Assembly (NCBI GenBank): GCA_964036315.1
Contig: OZ038488.1
Span: 59,794,754-59,858,753, forward strand
DNA: 64,000 nt
Source of the DNA: Acanthosepion esculentum
Taxonomy: Eukaryota; Mollusca; Cephalopoda; Sepiida; Sepiidae
Reading direction: 5' to 3'
In this document: positions 1 through 10,736 of the stretch, in pieces
Position numbering within the stretch: the first letter of the stretch is position 1
Layout: every line of letters begins with the position of its first letter
The notes under the pieces: generated by a model
The model's input: only the letters and a program-made list of their open reading frames with translations
Database searches by the model: none
Told to the model about the DNA's origin: nothing
Position numbers and translations under genes: made by a program

Positions 1-482
1 ATAGCCAACTTGATAAGTATATCCAAATCATTGGTACCATCTTGATGACTGGCTATGTTAATCACTTAGTCTCATTAGTGTGTGGATTTTGTAAAAATTA
101 ACAAAATTGTAAAATGAATTCAATACACTTTAATTTCTAGATATCTTATCATTGTATTTATTGACATATTCTATGTTGAATATTCGTTCTTCAGATTTAA
201 TGCAAATTGCTATTATTTTTGTGAATACCTTTTCGCTTTTGAAGATTTTAAAAAAATAATTAAACCCCCAAGCGAGGCAATGAAGTTACTACGACGCAGG
301 TTGTTAGCGAGTATGAAAGAATATAAGAAAAAGACAAACATTATTAAAGACCGAGAACAATAAAATAATAGAAAATATGGAGTTATAGATAACGATACAT
401 TTAAACTTTTGAAAGATCAAAGTTGAATGAAAACTGCAGGTAGGCTCAGTGGCTGTTGAACAAGGACAAATGCGACCAGTCA

Positions 483-485
<3 letters not shown>
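1..485. other. AT-rich DNA, nothing recognised
   Basis: No open frame, repeat or motif that I recognise. Ordinary AT-rich intergenic DNA running up to the first (TA)n array. Confidence 0.5.

Positions 486-569
<84 letters not shown>
486..569. repeat. (TA)n microsatellite
   Basis: About 84 bp of uninterrupted TA, ending in a G run. The overlapping open frames on both strands are runs of YI and are not genes. Confidence 0.97.
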
Positions 570-571
<2 letters not shown>

Positions 572-1925
572 GGGGTGCGTGTTGTGCTTGCATACATATT
601 TTTAAATCCTTCACACTCAGTTGGTCTTATTGGAATCATACAGCATCCTCCCCGGTTGTCACAGGTATCTTCGTGTTGGGCGGGTCCAAGCAGGGTGAAG
701 ACGTACAAGAACAAAATAACACTCAATAAATTGAATAAAAAGTAAATGCTGTTTTTATATCAGTCTTTCATACAATAATTGGATATTTCAGAGTTTACAT
801 GCAATAACTGTCACCACGAACCATCAAAAGTGATACTATCGTTGACTTGCCAAAGTTTGGGTTGCTCTATTGGTAAAGTTTGGCACAAGACTAGAGTCGA
901 AGGCTTTCGTCAGCAAATAATCACGTGGGCTTCTCTCCTGTCTCTGGTCTCATCTCCATCACTTCTGCCTCTTTTCTCTCTTCTGCGGACTTCGCTTCGC
1001 GCATTCGTATTTATGGACATTCGCCCAAATTGGCGAAGTAAGAGACTTCGATAATTCTGGGGAATTCCCTTCTCCCACTCTCTCATATTATTACCTCTCA
1101 TTAAATCTCCCCAGTGAGCGTGGGTGGCTTATCTACCTCTCCTGCTATTTCAGCTCAACTTTCGAGCAGGGGAATCAACTCCAAATTCGTTGTTTTACGA
1201 AAAATGAAGTTTTCGCTTTACAGCTTGCATTTTCAGCTATGTGTAAATCAACATTGCCCTCCCCCAAGTTTGGATCACTTTGCCATTGTTCAAACTGCTC
1301 GAAATATAATTCAAGTAGTTTATGTGTGAATTCAATCCTCAGTTCTTCCTACGGGTTTTTGGTATTAACCCTTCTCGTTTCAATGTCACTCAGTACATAA
1401 CACTTTCTTTCGTTTTAACAAAACTTTCTTCAGTTTTACCACTGCAACGACAAATAGTATCACATTATAATTTACAACAATTTGATTATATTTCAAACCA
1501 AAAATCCTAACCAATGGGGGTGGGGTGGGGTCATGGTGTTTTGTTAATAATAGCATCTGAAGCAATAAATAATGTGAATGAAAATTCTATTCTTAGATAC
1601 CCACACCAATACGTACACACAAGATATTAAGTCGCAAATATGTTTATCTTATATATGTTTGGATCAAGTGTGTTAATCATCATCTTTTCTTACTTTATGG
1701 CGGTTCTCCAGATTTTATTCAGAGGACAAAATTATTTTAAAAATGTAGTGAACTTCCAGTATTTTATACTATTCAAAATAATGGATTTATAAGATTTATC
1801 TTTGCCCGAAGGGTAGAATAGAATATGTAGTTAAGTACTTTGGAAATTCCTCCCCAAAGTTCTGAAGTTGACTCCTGAAGGAATTTACAATTAAAACTTT
1901 ATATAAAAATCATATAATTTACATA
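570..1925. other. Unannotated intergenic DNA
   Basis: Contains only short open frames (60-90 codons) with no domain I recognise. A C/T-rich stretch lies near 930-1100. I see no promoter or splice structure I would defend. Confidence 0.45.
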
Positions 1926-1927
1926 TA

Positions 1928-1945
1928 AAAAAAGTTAAATGATAT

Positions 1946-2016
<71 letters not shown>

Positions 2017-2037
2017 CAGATGTTATATCATTTAACT

Positions 2038-2042
<5 letters not shown>
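1928..2042. repeat. Inverted repeat enclosing a (TA)n array
   Basis: A perfect inverted repeat of about 23 bp (1928-1950 and 2020-2042; core GTTAAATGATATAACAT) flanks about 66 bp of TA. The unit can form a cruciform. A second (TA)n array follows at 2045-2084. The arms may be ends of a small foldback element whose loop has become a microsatellite; that part is inference. Confidence 0.85.
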
Positions 2043-2085
<43 letters not shown>

Positions 2086-2198
2086 CAGATATGTGTGTGT
2101 GTGAAAGAGAGAGAGTGTGCGTGCGTGTGTTATCTCTGTGTGTATGCGTGTTATTAAAACATCATAAAATATAATCACAATTTATGCATCTATAATCT

Positions 2199-2217
2199 AT
2201 ATCTATCTATCTATCTA

Positions 2218-2271
<54 letters not shown>
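2199..2271. repeat. Compound (CTAT)n-(CT)n-(TA)n microsatellite
   Basis: Three abutting simple repeats in order CTAT, CT, TA. Confidence 0.95.
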
Positions 2272-2275
<4 letters not shown>

Positions 2276-2281
2276 GTGTGT

Positions 2282-2518
2282 AGGAAAGAAAGGAAGGAAG
2301 AAAGGAAGGAAGAAAATAGAGGGAAGGGCGAAAAAAGAAACAAAAGAAACGATGGAAAGAAAAAGAAGGAAAAAAAGAAAGAATGAAAGAAAGAAAGCAA
2401 TGGAGGAAGGAATGAGGGAAGGAAAGAAGGAAGAAAACGAGAGAAAAGAAAGGAAAAGAACAAAAGAAAGAATGAATTAAAAAATGAAAGGAAGAAGGAA
2501 GGAAAAAAGAAAGAAAGA
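2282..2518. repeat. Polypurine tract of GGAA/GAAA type
   Basis: About 235 bp, almost purely purine on the plus strand (mixed GGAA, GAAA and AAGA units). Open frames across it (K/R/E-rich plus, S/F/L-rich minus) are low-complexity translations. Such tracts can adopt triplex DNA when mirror-symmetric; this one is irregular. Confidence 0.9.
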
Positions 2519-3041
<523 letters not shown>

Positions 3042-3343
3042 GACGTTTCAGTGAACAATTTAGACAATTTTTGTCTACTTATTTTCAATAAGATCCTCTC
3101 ATATTCACGGACAAGTTTCTTAGTATCCTTATTAAAGGAAGAGAGAAAATTACCATCTTGATACATATTCATTTATTCCGAGTACTTTCGACAGTATCAC
3201 ATTTCCATAATCAGGGAGTTGCTCTTTTCTATGACATATATATTGCTGGTGTTTTGTTCATGAAAGTTCCATTTTACACGCGCATACACACACAAACACA
3301 CTCATATATGGTATATGATGAAAATATAGTATGCTATATTTAT

Positions 3344-3560
3344 GGTACGATCACTGAAGTTAGGAAACGTCGAGTATGGTCAGTACCTAGATAGGTTACC
3401 GCTTGAGAATACCAAGTGCTGTAAGTTTGATGTTTCGCTGGTGTAATGAATAACGGCTCGTAATTTTTAATTCCAATCGGGTTCTTCATATTCACTTAGG
3501 CGCAAATACCTTTTGGAAAGTTATGAATCCCCATGCTCTCCTTCCACAGCTATGGATTAA
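3344..3560 (+). mobile_element. Dimeric SINE: 5S rRNA-derived head plus tRNA-like body
   Basis: Positions 3344-3428 read as the 3' two thirds of a 5S rRNA: GGTACGATCACTGAAGTTAG, the region corresponding to the 5S internal promoter, then GAATACCAAGTGCTGTAAG. About 10 bp later a tRNA-like module begins (GGTGTAATGAATAACGGCTC). It is followed by the family's central block (CAAATACC, then GGAAAGTTATGAATCC) and its end motif CAGCTATGGATTAA. The tRNA-like body and end motif recur at 15,185, 19,725, 20,680, 33,001 and 51,225. The 5S start is missing, so this copy is 5' truncated. Confidence 0.75.
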
Positions 3561-3965
3561 CGAATCACTAATCATTATCTTAAAAAATATATCTTATAGT
3601 CTAAAAATATTATCTGGTTTTAAATAACCTGAAAAGGGTTGATAAACATCAATCAATCAATATATTTATTGGTAAATGTTTTCAATATAAAGGATAGTTC
3701 GTGTGTTGATATCATGCAGTCTTCAGGCCATGAACACCGTCCTGGGTATGACAACATCCGCGTTCTGGGTAAGACGATAAACTACGTCCAACAGCGGGGC
3801 TTCTGATCAGGAGGTTTTGAGGAGCGTGGAACCACCTCTTAATTGCTGGTGTTCCCAGGTACGCCTTAAGTCGGGGTGGTGGCACCTGTTAGGATTTCAG
3901 CTCTGGGCAAATGGTTAACCCCGGAAGTGGGGTAAAAACACTATGAAAGTGTAAAAACAGGCTTT
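3561..3965. other. Moderately GC-rich unidentified DNA
   Basis: Roughly 3720-3940 has noticeably more G and C than its surroundings and no long open frame. It may be an untranslated part of a retroelement. I do not recognise it. Confidence 0.3.
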
Positions 3966-3967
3966 AA

Positions 3968-4175
3968 TACCAGAAATACTTTGTAAAACATTACTTCCAG
4001 CAATGAATTTTTGAAGAAAAAAAAACTATTACCGGCTATACATTTTTGAGGAAAAACATTATACCAGCAATAGATTTTTGAAAAAAATCATTACAGCAAC
4101 ACATTTTTGGAAGAAAAAAAAATTATTACCAGAAATAGATTTGACAAAACAAAATATTACCAGCAATGAAAATTT
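3968..4175 (+). repeat. Diverged ~40-bp minisatellite
   Basis: Five to six imperfect units, each an ATTACCAGCAATAGATTTTT-like core followed by an A-rich run. Unit length varies because of the A runs. Confidence 0.75.
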
Positions 4176-4326
4176 TGTTGGCATTAAATAACCCATTGGG
4201 GTTGAAATGCCGTAAAACAAACGAAACCAAACCTAATCAGGCCATGAACATTGATTTTAAACCTGAAAGAGTTTGTCACTTCTCGATGTCGACCTTTATG
4301 TTCCCGTTCGGTTGCTAACTGAACGC

Positions 4327-4500
4327 TCCTTTGTGGCCCAATCGGTTAAGGCACGTCAGGCTATATGACGGTTCCGTATAGGTTACAGGTTCGATTCCTG
4401 TCGGAGGATGCATATTTTCTATGAAAATTTCTCGGACATTCAGGCCGGTAAATGTTGTTAATACTGTTTATTATAAACAGTGCATTTACTTAAATATTTG
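4327..4500 (+). mobile_element. tRNA-derived SINE (tail motif ATTCAGGCCGGTA)
   Basis: Positions 4327-4408 fold like a tRNA. A 7-bp acceptor stem pairs TCCTTTG with CGGAGGA. The A-box-like TGGCCCAATCGG, a 5-bp anticodon stem CGTCA/TGACG, and a perfect T stem ACAGG/CCTGT around the B-box GGTTCGATTCC are all present. The anticodon loop has G at position 33 and the variable region is about 14 nt, so a working tRNA gene is unlikely. The downstream tail (ATTTCTCGGACATTCAGGCC) recurs at 16,140-16,420 and 60,030-60,165, which marks a SINE family. Confidence 0.75.
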
Positions 4501-4575
4501 TATCTATAAAAAGAATATCTATCTATATAGATAGATAGATATATAGATATGAGATGATGAAAGCTGACCAGAGCA

Positions 4576-4613
4576 CACTACCGCGGTTTCGACCTCTACG
4601 GTTTACTCAGGTG
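4576..4613 (-). ncRNA. Hammerhead-ribozyme-like motif, degenerate
   Basis: On the minus strand: stem I CAC (4613-4611) pairs with GTG (4578-4576). The core is CTGAGTA (4610-4604) against the consensus CTGANGA. Stem II is ACC/GGT with a 5-nt loop. GAAA lies at 4590-4587, stem III is the palindrome ACCGCGGT, and the cleavage triplet is GTA. The catalytic G8 position reads T and an A/C mismatch sits at the base of stem II, so it is probably inactive. Confidence 0.5.
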
Positions 4614-4690
4614 ATTTGTTCAGCAAATCATCTACACAGAGATCAACAACTTAAACATTTTCGAAATCGGAAGTAATGACGAGGAGAGGA

Positions 4691-4787
<97 letters not shown>
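4691..4787. repeat. (TA)n microsatellite
   Basis: About 96 bp of pure TA. The 118-codon minus-strand frame across it is mostly YI and is not a gene. Confidence 0.97.
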
Positions 4788-4789
<2 letters not shown>

Positions 4790-5194
4790 TGTGTGTGTTT
4801 AAGTATAATGAAACCTTGAAAATAGCGAAAAAAGTAAAACACCAGGCTTAAGGTAAACTTCTTGTGATTGTGTAAAAGGTTCAAAAACTTAATAAAGGTG
4901 GAATCTGATACAGAAATCTCAGAGTCGCAACATATCACCATCAGTTTAAGTTCTACGCTATGAAGCAATCCTTGCATTGCTGTGGGAAAAATATCCATCT
5001 CGTGCATTTTACTCTGCTTTCATATTGTTTCTGCTAAAAGATAGTTTATATTCATGGCGGTTAGGTGTTGGAATATTTTTTAATGAGTAACCACAGATCT
5101 CGTCCTGGAAGTATTATTTCGTGGCGTAAGACAATACGTGTTCGCGAAAAGAAAATTCATACCTCACGGTGTCTCTGACATTTTACGATTATAC

Positions 5195-5310
5195 AGGATG
5201 ATTCAAATGTAATTCCCTATTTTATGTATGATAGACTCTCCTGTCTTTTAAAAATTATATTTAGATGGGAGAGTCCATCATCCATAAAAGAGGGAGATAC
5301 ATTGTATATA
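5195..5310. repeat. Small foldback element
   Basis: An imperfect inverted repeat of about 32 bp (5212-5244 against 5264-5296; core TATGATAGACTCTCC) around a ~19-nt AT-rich loop. Similarity weakens outward (ATTCAAATGTAAT versus its partner). Probably a miniature hairpin transposon. Confidence 0.65.
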
Positions 5311-5417
5311 TACTAGAATTTTTTTGACAACAAGTTGACGCGTTTTCAAATCCTCACAGTATTTGGTATTGTTGAAGTTGTCGCGATTGACAAACTCTAC
5401 GTTTCGTTCAATTTAGT

Positions 5418-5578
5418 AAAGCAATCGATAAAATTAGAATAAACTGATTTGTTTCGAAAAATATTTTGACAAAAACCTTACTTCGCGCTTTAATAATGTC
5501 CTATTAAACCGCGAAGTAGGGTTTTTGGCAAAATATTTTCGAAATAAATCAGCTTATTCTAATTTCATCAATTGGTTT
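5418..5578. repeat. Long hairpin, 76-bp arms
   Basis: Arms 5418-5494 and 5503-5578 are roughly 85-90 % complementary (core AAATTAGAATAA and ACTTCGCG), separated by about 8 nt. The right arm leads directly into the tandem duplication at 5567-5755 and then the helicase fragment, so the hairpin may belong to the same element. Confidence 0.85.
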
Positions 5579-5755
5579 GCGAAATTCGTGGTATACAATA
5601 TTTTTTAAGAAAATTTCTTTTTTTCATTTTTAACATCCAAGAAGAAATTTTAAATTTTTAAAAAATTTCCATCGATTGGTTTGCAAAATTCATGGTAAGC
5701 AATATTTTTTTAAGAAAATATCTTTTTTTAATTTTTAACAGCCAAGAATAAATTT
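5567..5755. repeat. Tandem duplication, ~105-bp period
   Basis: Two copies begin at about 5567 and 5672, each running from ATTGGTTTGC through the T-rich block to CAAGAA(G/T)AAA(T)TTTT. They differ by scattered substitutions. Confidence 0.8.
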
Positions 5756-5915
5756 TTATGGTATCTTACTCTTGAGCATGTAACGTACAACTGGCCATGC
5801 GTGAATATTTCTTTCTGGAGCCAAATTACAGCTCTTGGGTGCGTTTGGACTTGTGATTTTTCTATAATTCTCGCAAACGCAGAGCGAACTGGAAACTGGA
5901 TTCTTGTATATATAT
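5737..5915 (-). pseudogene. C-terminal fragment of a PIF1/Helitron-type helicase
   Basis: Read on the minus strand, this frame gives IQFPVRSAFARIIEKSQVQT, then EIFTHGQLYVTCSRV, then KNLFLAVKN and a stop. These match the end of PIF1-like helicases as carried by Helitrons: the R-QFP(I/V)R-AFA-I-KSQ-QT block (helicase motif V region) and the F-THGQLYVA-SRV block (motif VI). The residue after KSQ is V where the family has G. Only about 55 codons remain and no Rep domain is visible. An alternative is a decayed non-Helitron PIF1 copy. The annotated 64-codon open frame here is a shadow in another frame. Confidence 0.75.
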
Positions 5916-5967
5916 AAAAAAGAATTTTTATGCAAAAAATAATATTGCATTTTTTATTAAATTAGTA

Positions 5968-6153
5968 CAGTGTAACCCGGATATAAGAGAGTTGTCGGGA
6001 CCAGAGAAGAAGTCTCTTCTATCCGGGTTTCTCTTATATCCGGGTTTGGTCTATTTTGTTTAGGTAAGTATGGCTCTAATTTGGGACCAGAGAAAATCTC
6101 TCTTATATCCAGGTTACTCTTATATCCGGGTCTCTTATATCCGGGTTACACTG
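5968..6153. mobile_element. Complete 186-bp MITE with perfect TIRs and TA duplication
   Basis: The element begins CAGTGTAACCCGGATATAAG and ends with its exact reverse complement. Terminal repeats are at least 23 bp and identical, and TA dinucleotides sit immediately outside (5966-5967, 6154-6155). Inside, the subterminal motif CTCTTATATCCGGGTT recurs several times in both orientations. CAGT-start ends plus a TA target point to a pogo/Tigger-like or other Tc1/mariner-superfamily MITE. There is no coding capacity. Identical ends suggest recent movement. Confidence 0.92.
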
Positions 6154-6159
6154 TATTTC

Positions 6160-7180
6160 TTATTTTAATCATTATTTTTTTGTAATTAGAGTATTTTGTA
6201 TGATAAAGAATAAAACTTAATTTTTTCAAAATAATGAAAATTTATTGTGCTAAGCTACGAACCCTAGTAAAATCAACTGTACTTTGATAGATGATTATTT
6301 CTTATTTCTTCAAACGTTATATATACAGCAGATACACGTGTTGAAATCCATGATTTTAAATAGTGTAATTCTATGTCGACCTGTCTGTTAATTTGAGAGT
6401 CTTAATATTGAATATAGGCCTTCTGGCAGGGTTCAAACCGATGTTTCAGAGCAATGTTCAATTATTTGACTTAAAAAATGAATATTATTTGATCACATCT
6501 CTCAAAACCCATATTTGCTAACTTTTTATTTACGTATCCGAAATGTAAACAAAGCAACGACTATGGAATTAAAATATTTTCCTTATCATCCGATATCATT
6601 TCCCGTTACATTTAAATGTTATGCATATAATCTTTCATCAAGGCCCAATTAATTCTGGACCATTTGTCAATAAAAGACAGGTTTTGAATTCAACATCCTA
6701 TATACTACATTTGAGAAGAATAACCACAATTGAACGCATAGGAAATGGAGCTGGGGTAAAAACAAATATTGAACGAAAAGGTACTAGTGGGAATTATTTA
6801 AGTCATCCAGATGATCTAAACCTTGAAAAATCCCTTTTTAGTAACAAAGGAAGGAGTTGGTGGGTAGTTGGGTAATTTTGATCGCTTACAGAAATTATGA
6901 AAAGGGAATGAAAACGCATTGAAATTGCGAAAAGAGTGGTTAACAACAAAGCCCCAAAACAACGCCTGTTCATGACAAAAACAGACGATGAAACACAGAA
7001 GGTCGATTTCAAACGGATAAAGAAACGAAAAGGAGATTCCTGTTATCATAGGTAGCATTTACGAAAAGCCGTATAAACATTTGGTCGCAATCGCAGCAAA
7101 TGGAAAAGTTGTTCTATCGTTAAGAGTTCCAAGTTTCGAAACGGATATTTTCTACAATACTTCTTTTATGATATAAACAG
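6160..7180. other. Intergenic DNA with one small open frame, unrecognised
   Basis: A plus-strand frame at 6621-6875 (84 codons) and minus-strand frames at 6803-7058 have normal amino-acid mixture but no motif I recognise. Their coding status is unsupported. Confidence 0.3.
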
Positions 7181-7184
7181 ATTG

Positions 7185-7185
7185 T

Positions 7186-7232
<47 letters not shown>

Positions 7233-7352
7233 CATTAACCGATTAAAATAGTGATAGATTGATAGAGAGATCATAAACCGATTAAGACAGACAGAGAGTC
7301 AGGCAGACAGATTAACAGATAGATAGATCATTAACCGATTAAAAATCTGATA

Positions 7353-7451
<99 letters not shown>

Positions 7452-7474
7452 AGATCATTAAACGATTGAGATAC

Positions 7475-7522
<48 letters not shown>

Positions 7523-7534
7523 CATTAATCGATT

Positions 7535-7575
<41 letters not shown>

Positions 7576-7592
7576 GGATAGGTAGATAGATA
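7185..7592. repeat. Compound (GATA)n/(TA)n/(GA)n satellite
   Basis: Blocks of GATA alternate with a repeated spacer containing ATCATTAACCGATTAA (copies near 7233, 7272, 7327, 7453 and 7520). A (TA)n block with a short interruption and a (GA)n block lie at 7357-7450. The recurring spacer shows amplification of a larger unit, not just slippage. Confidence 0.9.
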
Positions 7593-7705
7593 GATAGATA
7601 AATAAAAAGAAAAAAGAAATGTAAGCATTACAGTTCACAGTAAATTAAAATGGGAAATCAAGAATGGAGACTTGTATATTAAATTCCCCTCTATTTAAAA
7701 CCCGC

Positions 7706-7724
7706 ACCATGTGGTACGGTCGTA
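7706..7724 (-). repeat. Possible 5S-derived SINE 5' fragment
   Basis: Minus strand TTACGACCGTACCACATGG resembles the first ~19 nt of 5S rRNA and the 5S-derived SINE start at 33,226. Short, so uncertain. Confidence 0.35.
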
Positions 7725-7729
7725 ATAAA

Positions 7730-8400
7730 CATTTTCAGCTATTTATTGAAAACACATTCCTGTTTGGTGCATCGAGATTCATCGTCACGTGTGGGGAATG
7801 CATTTGAATAAACAAACTTTATTACTTTTTTTCAGAAATGCAAAATTATTCGTCAAGAATCAGTAAAAATCCCCAAGAAAAAAGCATGTAAATGGCATGA
7901 ATAATTGAAGCAGTAATAAAAGGGCCGAACGTCGTTATTTTCCTAATTGTTTCGGACGTGACGACGAATTGAGATTTCTTAAGACTGAAAGAAATACAAT
8001 GAAAGGATCACTTACGATAAACGAAAGAGTAGAGGCAACAAACTGAATTTCGAGCTTCCAAATTTACTGATGTAACTCATTAAAATGCAATTTTTCGAGG
8101 GCAAGATTTTCCGAGACGATAATTGACTGCTACGATGCCACATGGATGTAAATAGCGCATGCAAACGTTGATCAATAAGTATGTAACTTGTGCACAGTTA
8201 TGAACTAAATTTTGATTTGCAATATTGAAAGTAAAATGTTCGATCTTTATGATTCATAAAGAGGCATTCATCCAAGTGCATTGTCAAGGAAAGAGATTAT
8301 GATGAAGAATAAATATTCTTGCATCGAATAAATATATTTTTAAATTCTAGATAATGATGTGCCTACATCCGCAAGCAATACGCACAGTCAGCCACACAGA
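7730..8400. other. Intergenic DNA, nothing recognised
   Basis: No repeat or coding signal identified. A (CA)n/(CG) mixed simple repeat follows at 8405-8462. Confidence 0.4.
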
Positions 8401-8499
8401 CACAGATACACACACACACGTGCGAGTGCGTGCGCGCACACACACACACATATACATATATATTATAATTTTTTCATATAGACAAAAACAGTTTACTCA

Positions 8500-9255
8500 C
8501 TACAAAGATGCAACTTCGTTTCAGTGTTGAAGGTAACATCTAGAAAATCTACTTCGTTTAGGTTATTTTTTGAAAATCTTTATTATTGCTTTTCTAGTTT
8601 TGTCTGTGTTTTGTTTGTTGCAGTTTCTTAAGATTATGAGACCCTGTTGTGTCCTGTGTCATTTCTATCTATTATTTTGCTTAGTTCGTGTAGTAAGTAA
8701 ATACCTACGATTTCGCATGTCCACGCACCGTCAAAGCTTCCCAATTTAGTGTAAAATATCCCATCTTTCTTTATCCATGCTTCTTCATGGTGAAATAGTA
8801 ATGATTTACGGGAGTGCTTAATGATGTCGATTTCGTTTGGTCTTATTATTATTTATTCCTGAGCTAAGTTGATGGCCTTATCTAACATGCGTTCTGTTAT
8901 GGATGGGTAAAATTATTTTATATCTAATTGTAGGAAGTGGCAATTTTGTTTGTTATATATGCTGTGGAACCAGTCAATTGTTGCTTTTGTGTTTTTCCAC
9001 TGGTTTACTCCTAACTTCTTCCTAAGTTCAGAATTAATTCTTTCTAGTATCGTTTTACTTATTTTACCTAGTTCACTTTTGGCTGTGTTTATGAGTCTGC
9101 AAGCAGGGTTGGTTTTGAAATTTTCTTTGTGTTCTTTTGGGGTGATAAATGGCTTGCGCCTTACGGATGCAACTTATTCGGTCATCTAGGTCTACTTTTT
9201 GGGCGATTGCTTTAGCTTCTTTATTGATATAGTCAATTCTTACTACGTAACTTAA
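8500..9255 (-). pseudogene. Decayed reverse transcriptase of a retroelement
   Basis: The minus strand, read across two or three frames, gives a run of RT-like segments. First CRLINTAKSELGKISKTILE, then VNQWKNTKATIDWFHSIYNK, then an RT motif-A-like LDIK-stop-FYPSITERML, then HSRKSLLFHHEEAWIKKDGI and GSFDGAWTCEIVGIYLLHEL. The order and motifs match a class of retroelement RTs with F-D-I-(V/T)-DFYPSI and a GS-DGAE-CELVG block. Several stops and frameshifts make it dead. The clade is uncertain; Penelope-like or another unusual non-LTR lineage is possible. Confidence 0.6.
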
Positions 9256-9975
9256 AAATCGAAAAAATAAATAATTACATAAACAAACAAAATGACAATA
9301 AAATAAGCAAAATAAATTAATCCAAACAAATTACCAAATCAAACCTGTTAGAATAGACGAAATAAAAAAAGAAACAAAATCAATAAATAAAGTAAATAAA
9401 CAAATTAGCAAGCTATTATGACCAAAATATTAGACGATAAAAAGCAAAACAAAAGATCGGACGAAAAATCGCTATAACTGTTATATAGCGATAAAAAAAT
9501 GAATAAAAAATAATATACTGCGTTAGTTAAAAATCGAAAACAAAAAAGAGAAAAATATACAGTGTAACAAATAAATAACAACAAGTAAAATAAATTGATC
9601 TAAATACAACCAAACTATATAAATAAACTAACAACCGATACCGATAAACTAGCCGTTTAGAAAAAACAAATAAAGATAATCAATCCAAATAAATAAATTA
9701 AAAACTGTTCCCGCCAAAATAATAGTTAGAACAAACCACAACACTCAACCCCAAAATTGAACAAATAGTTTTAATTATCTTCCCAAACAAAAACAAAACT
9801 ATTAAATAAGATATATAAACAATTTTTTATTACGTTAATAAAAACACTGATCAAAATAATATAAATAAATAAGATAAAAAATAAAAATAAAAATAAATAA
9901 AAACAAGCAAAATAATTTAACCCAAATAAATAAATAAACAAATAAACGACTTCCGGTAAAATAACCGTCAAAATA
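9240..9975. repeat. A-rich diverged tandem repeat
   Basis: About 730 bp of A/AAT-rich DNA. The block CAAGCAAAATAATTTAACCC recurs in diverged form near 9308, 9582 and 9903, paired with a GTTAGAATAGAC-like block (9346, 9720, 9965). The period is about 275-320 bp. Confidence 0.55.
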
Positions 9976-10036
9976 GACTACCCACATTGCACCACTGACC
10001 CGTATATATAAATAGCCGAGAGAAATAATAGCGCTC

Positions 10037-10079
10037 GTGGCCTGACGATTGCATCTAGCATGAAACAGACTGTCGCCTC
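10037..10079 (+). ncRNA. Hammerhead ribozyme candidate, core intact
   Basis: Stem I GGC (10039-10041) pairs with GCC (10075-10077), with one further G-C pair beyond a T/T mismatch. The core CTGACGA lies at 10042-10048. Stem II is TGC/GCA around loop ATCTA, with a T/T mismatch at its base. GAAA lies at 10062-10065. Stem III is ACA/TGT with triloop GAC, and the cleavage triplet GTC ends at 10074. Every invariant core position of the hammerhead consensus (CUGANGA, GAA, A-U closing pair, H17) is present. Related sequences occur at 13,758 and 34,450. Stem II is weak, so activity is not certain. Confidence 0.62.
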
Positions 10080-10101
10080 TAAGTGTTGACTTCTATGTTC
10101 A

Positions 10102-10109
<8 letters not shown>

Positions 10110-10167
<58 letters not shown>
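10110..10167. repeat. (TA)n microsatellite
   Basis: About 58 bp of TA, starting 30 bp after the hammerhead candidate. Confidence 0.97.
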
Positions 10168-10172
<5 letters not shown>

Positions 10173-10736
10173 GAGTCCAATTTTGTGGGACAAAAGTAGG
10201 CTTACAGTTGTTTCACAATTTGTTCCAGGTTTCCACAGCTCACGCAGTGCTAGCTTCGCCGAGTTGTTTTTTCAGCAAGATTGGAGCAACTCCTCGTTAT
10301 GTTTTGTTAGTAAAGGACTACCTTAACCAGAACTTTCTACGGCGTTGGTTCGGAAGTTGACAGCATCAAATGATCACCCTGGAGCCATAATGAAGGACAA
10401 TAAGTTTCCACAAACACAAAACACATGAAAAAGAGCGAATGCACAACAATCCAATATGGCATGCAACCAGGAACTTATACACGCCGCCTTACACACAATG
10501 TATCATGTATTCTTCCGCTGTGCTGTATTTACGGGGCAAACGGTTGCACCAAGCTAGTAAAACAGTTAGATCCATTTGTAGCAAAACTGTCCAAATCGTG
10601 TAACATCATAATTGTCCATCCCACAAATTTTTTTACTATCTAAAACGACACTAAACTGAGTTTCTTTTGTCTAGATTTTCAGATGAGACATTTAGCCATC
10701 TTGACGCCATTTGTCGTAAGAATCATTGGAAAACCC
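10168..10736. other. Unidentified DNA upstream of the 77-bp satellite
   Basis: Includes a 72-codon plus-strand frame (10425-10643) without recognisable motif. No repeat family was assigned. Confidence 0.35.

Noticed and set aside
4327..4408. tRNA gene
   Set aside because: Good acceptor, anticodon and T stems, but G at position 33, an enlarged variable region, and a tail shared with dispersed copies. A SINE head fits better.
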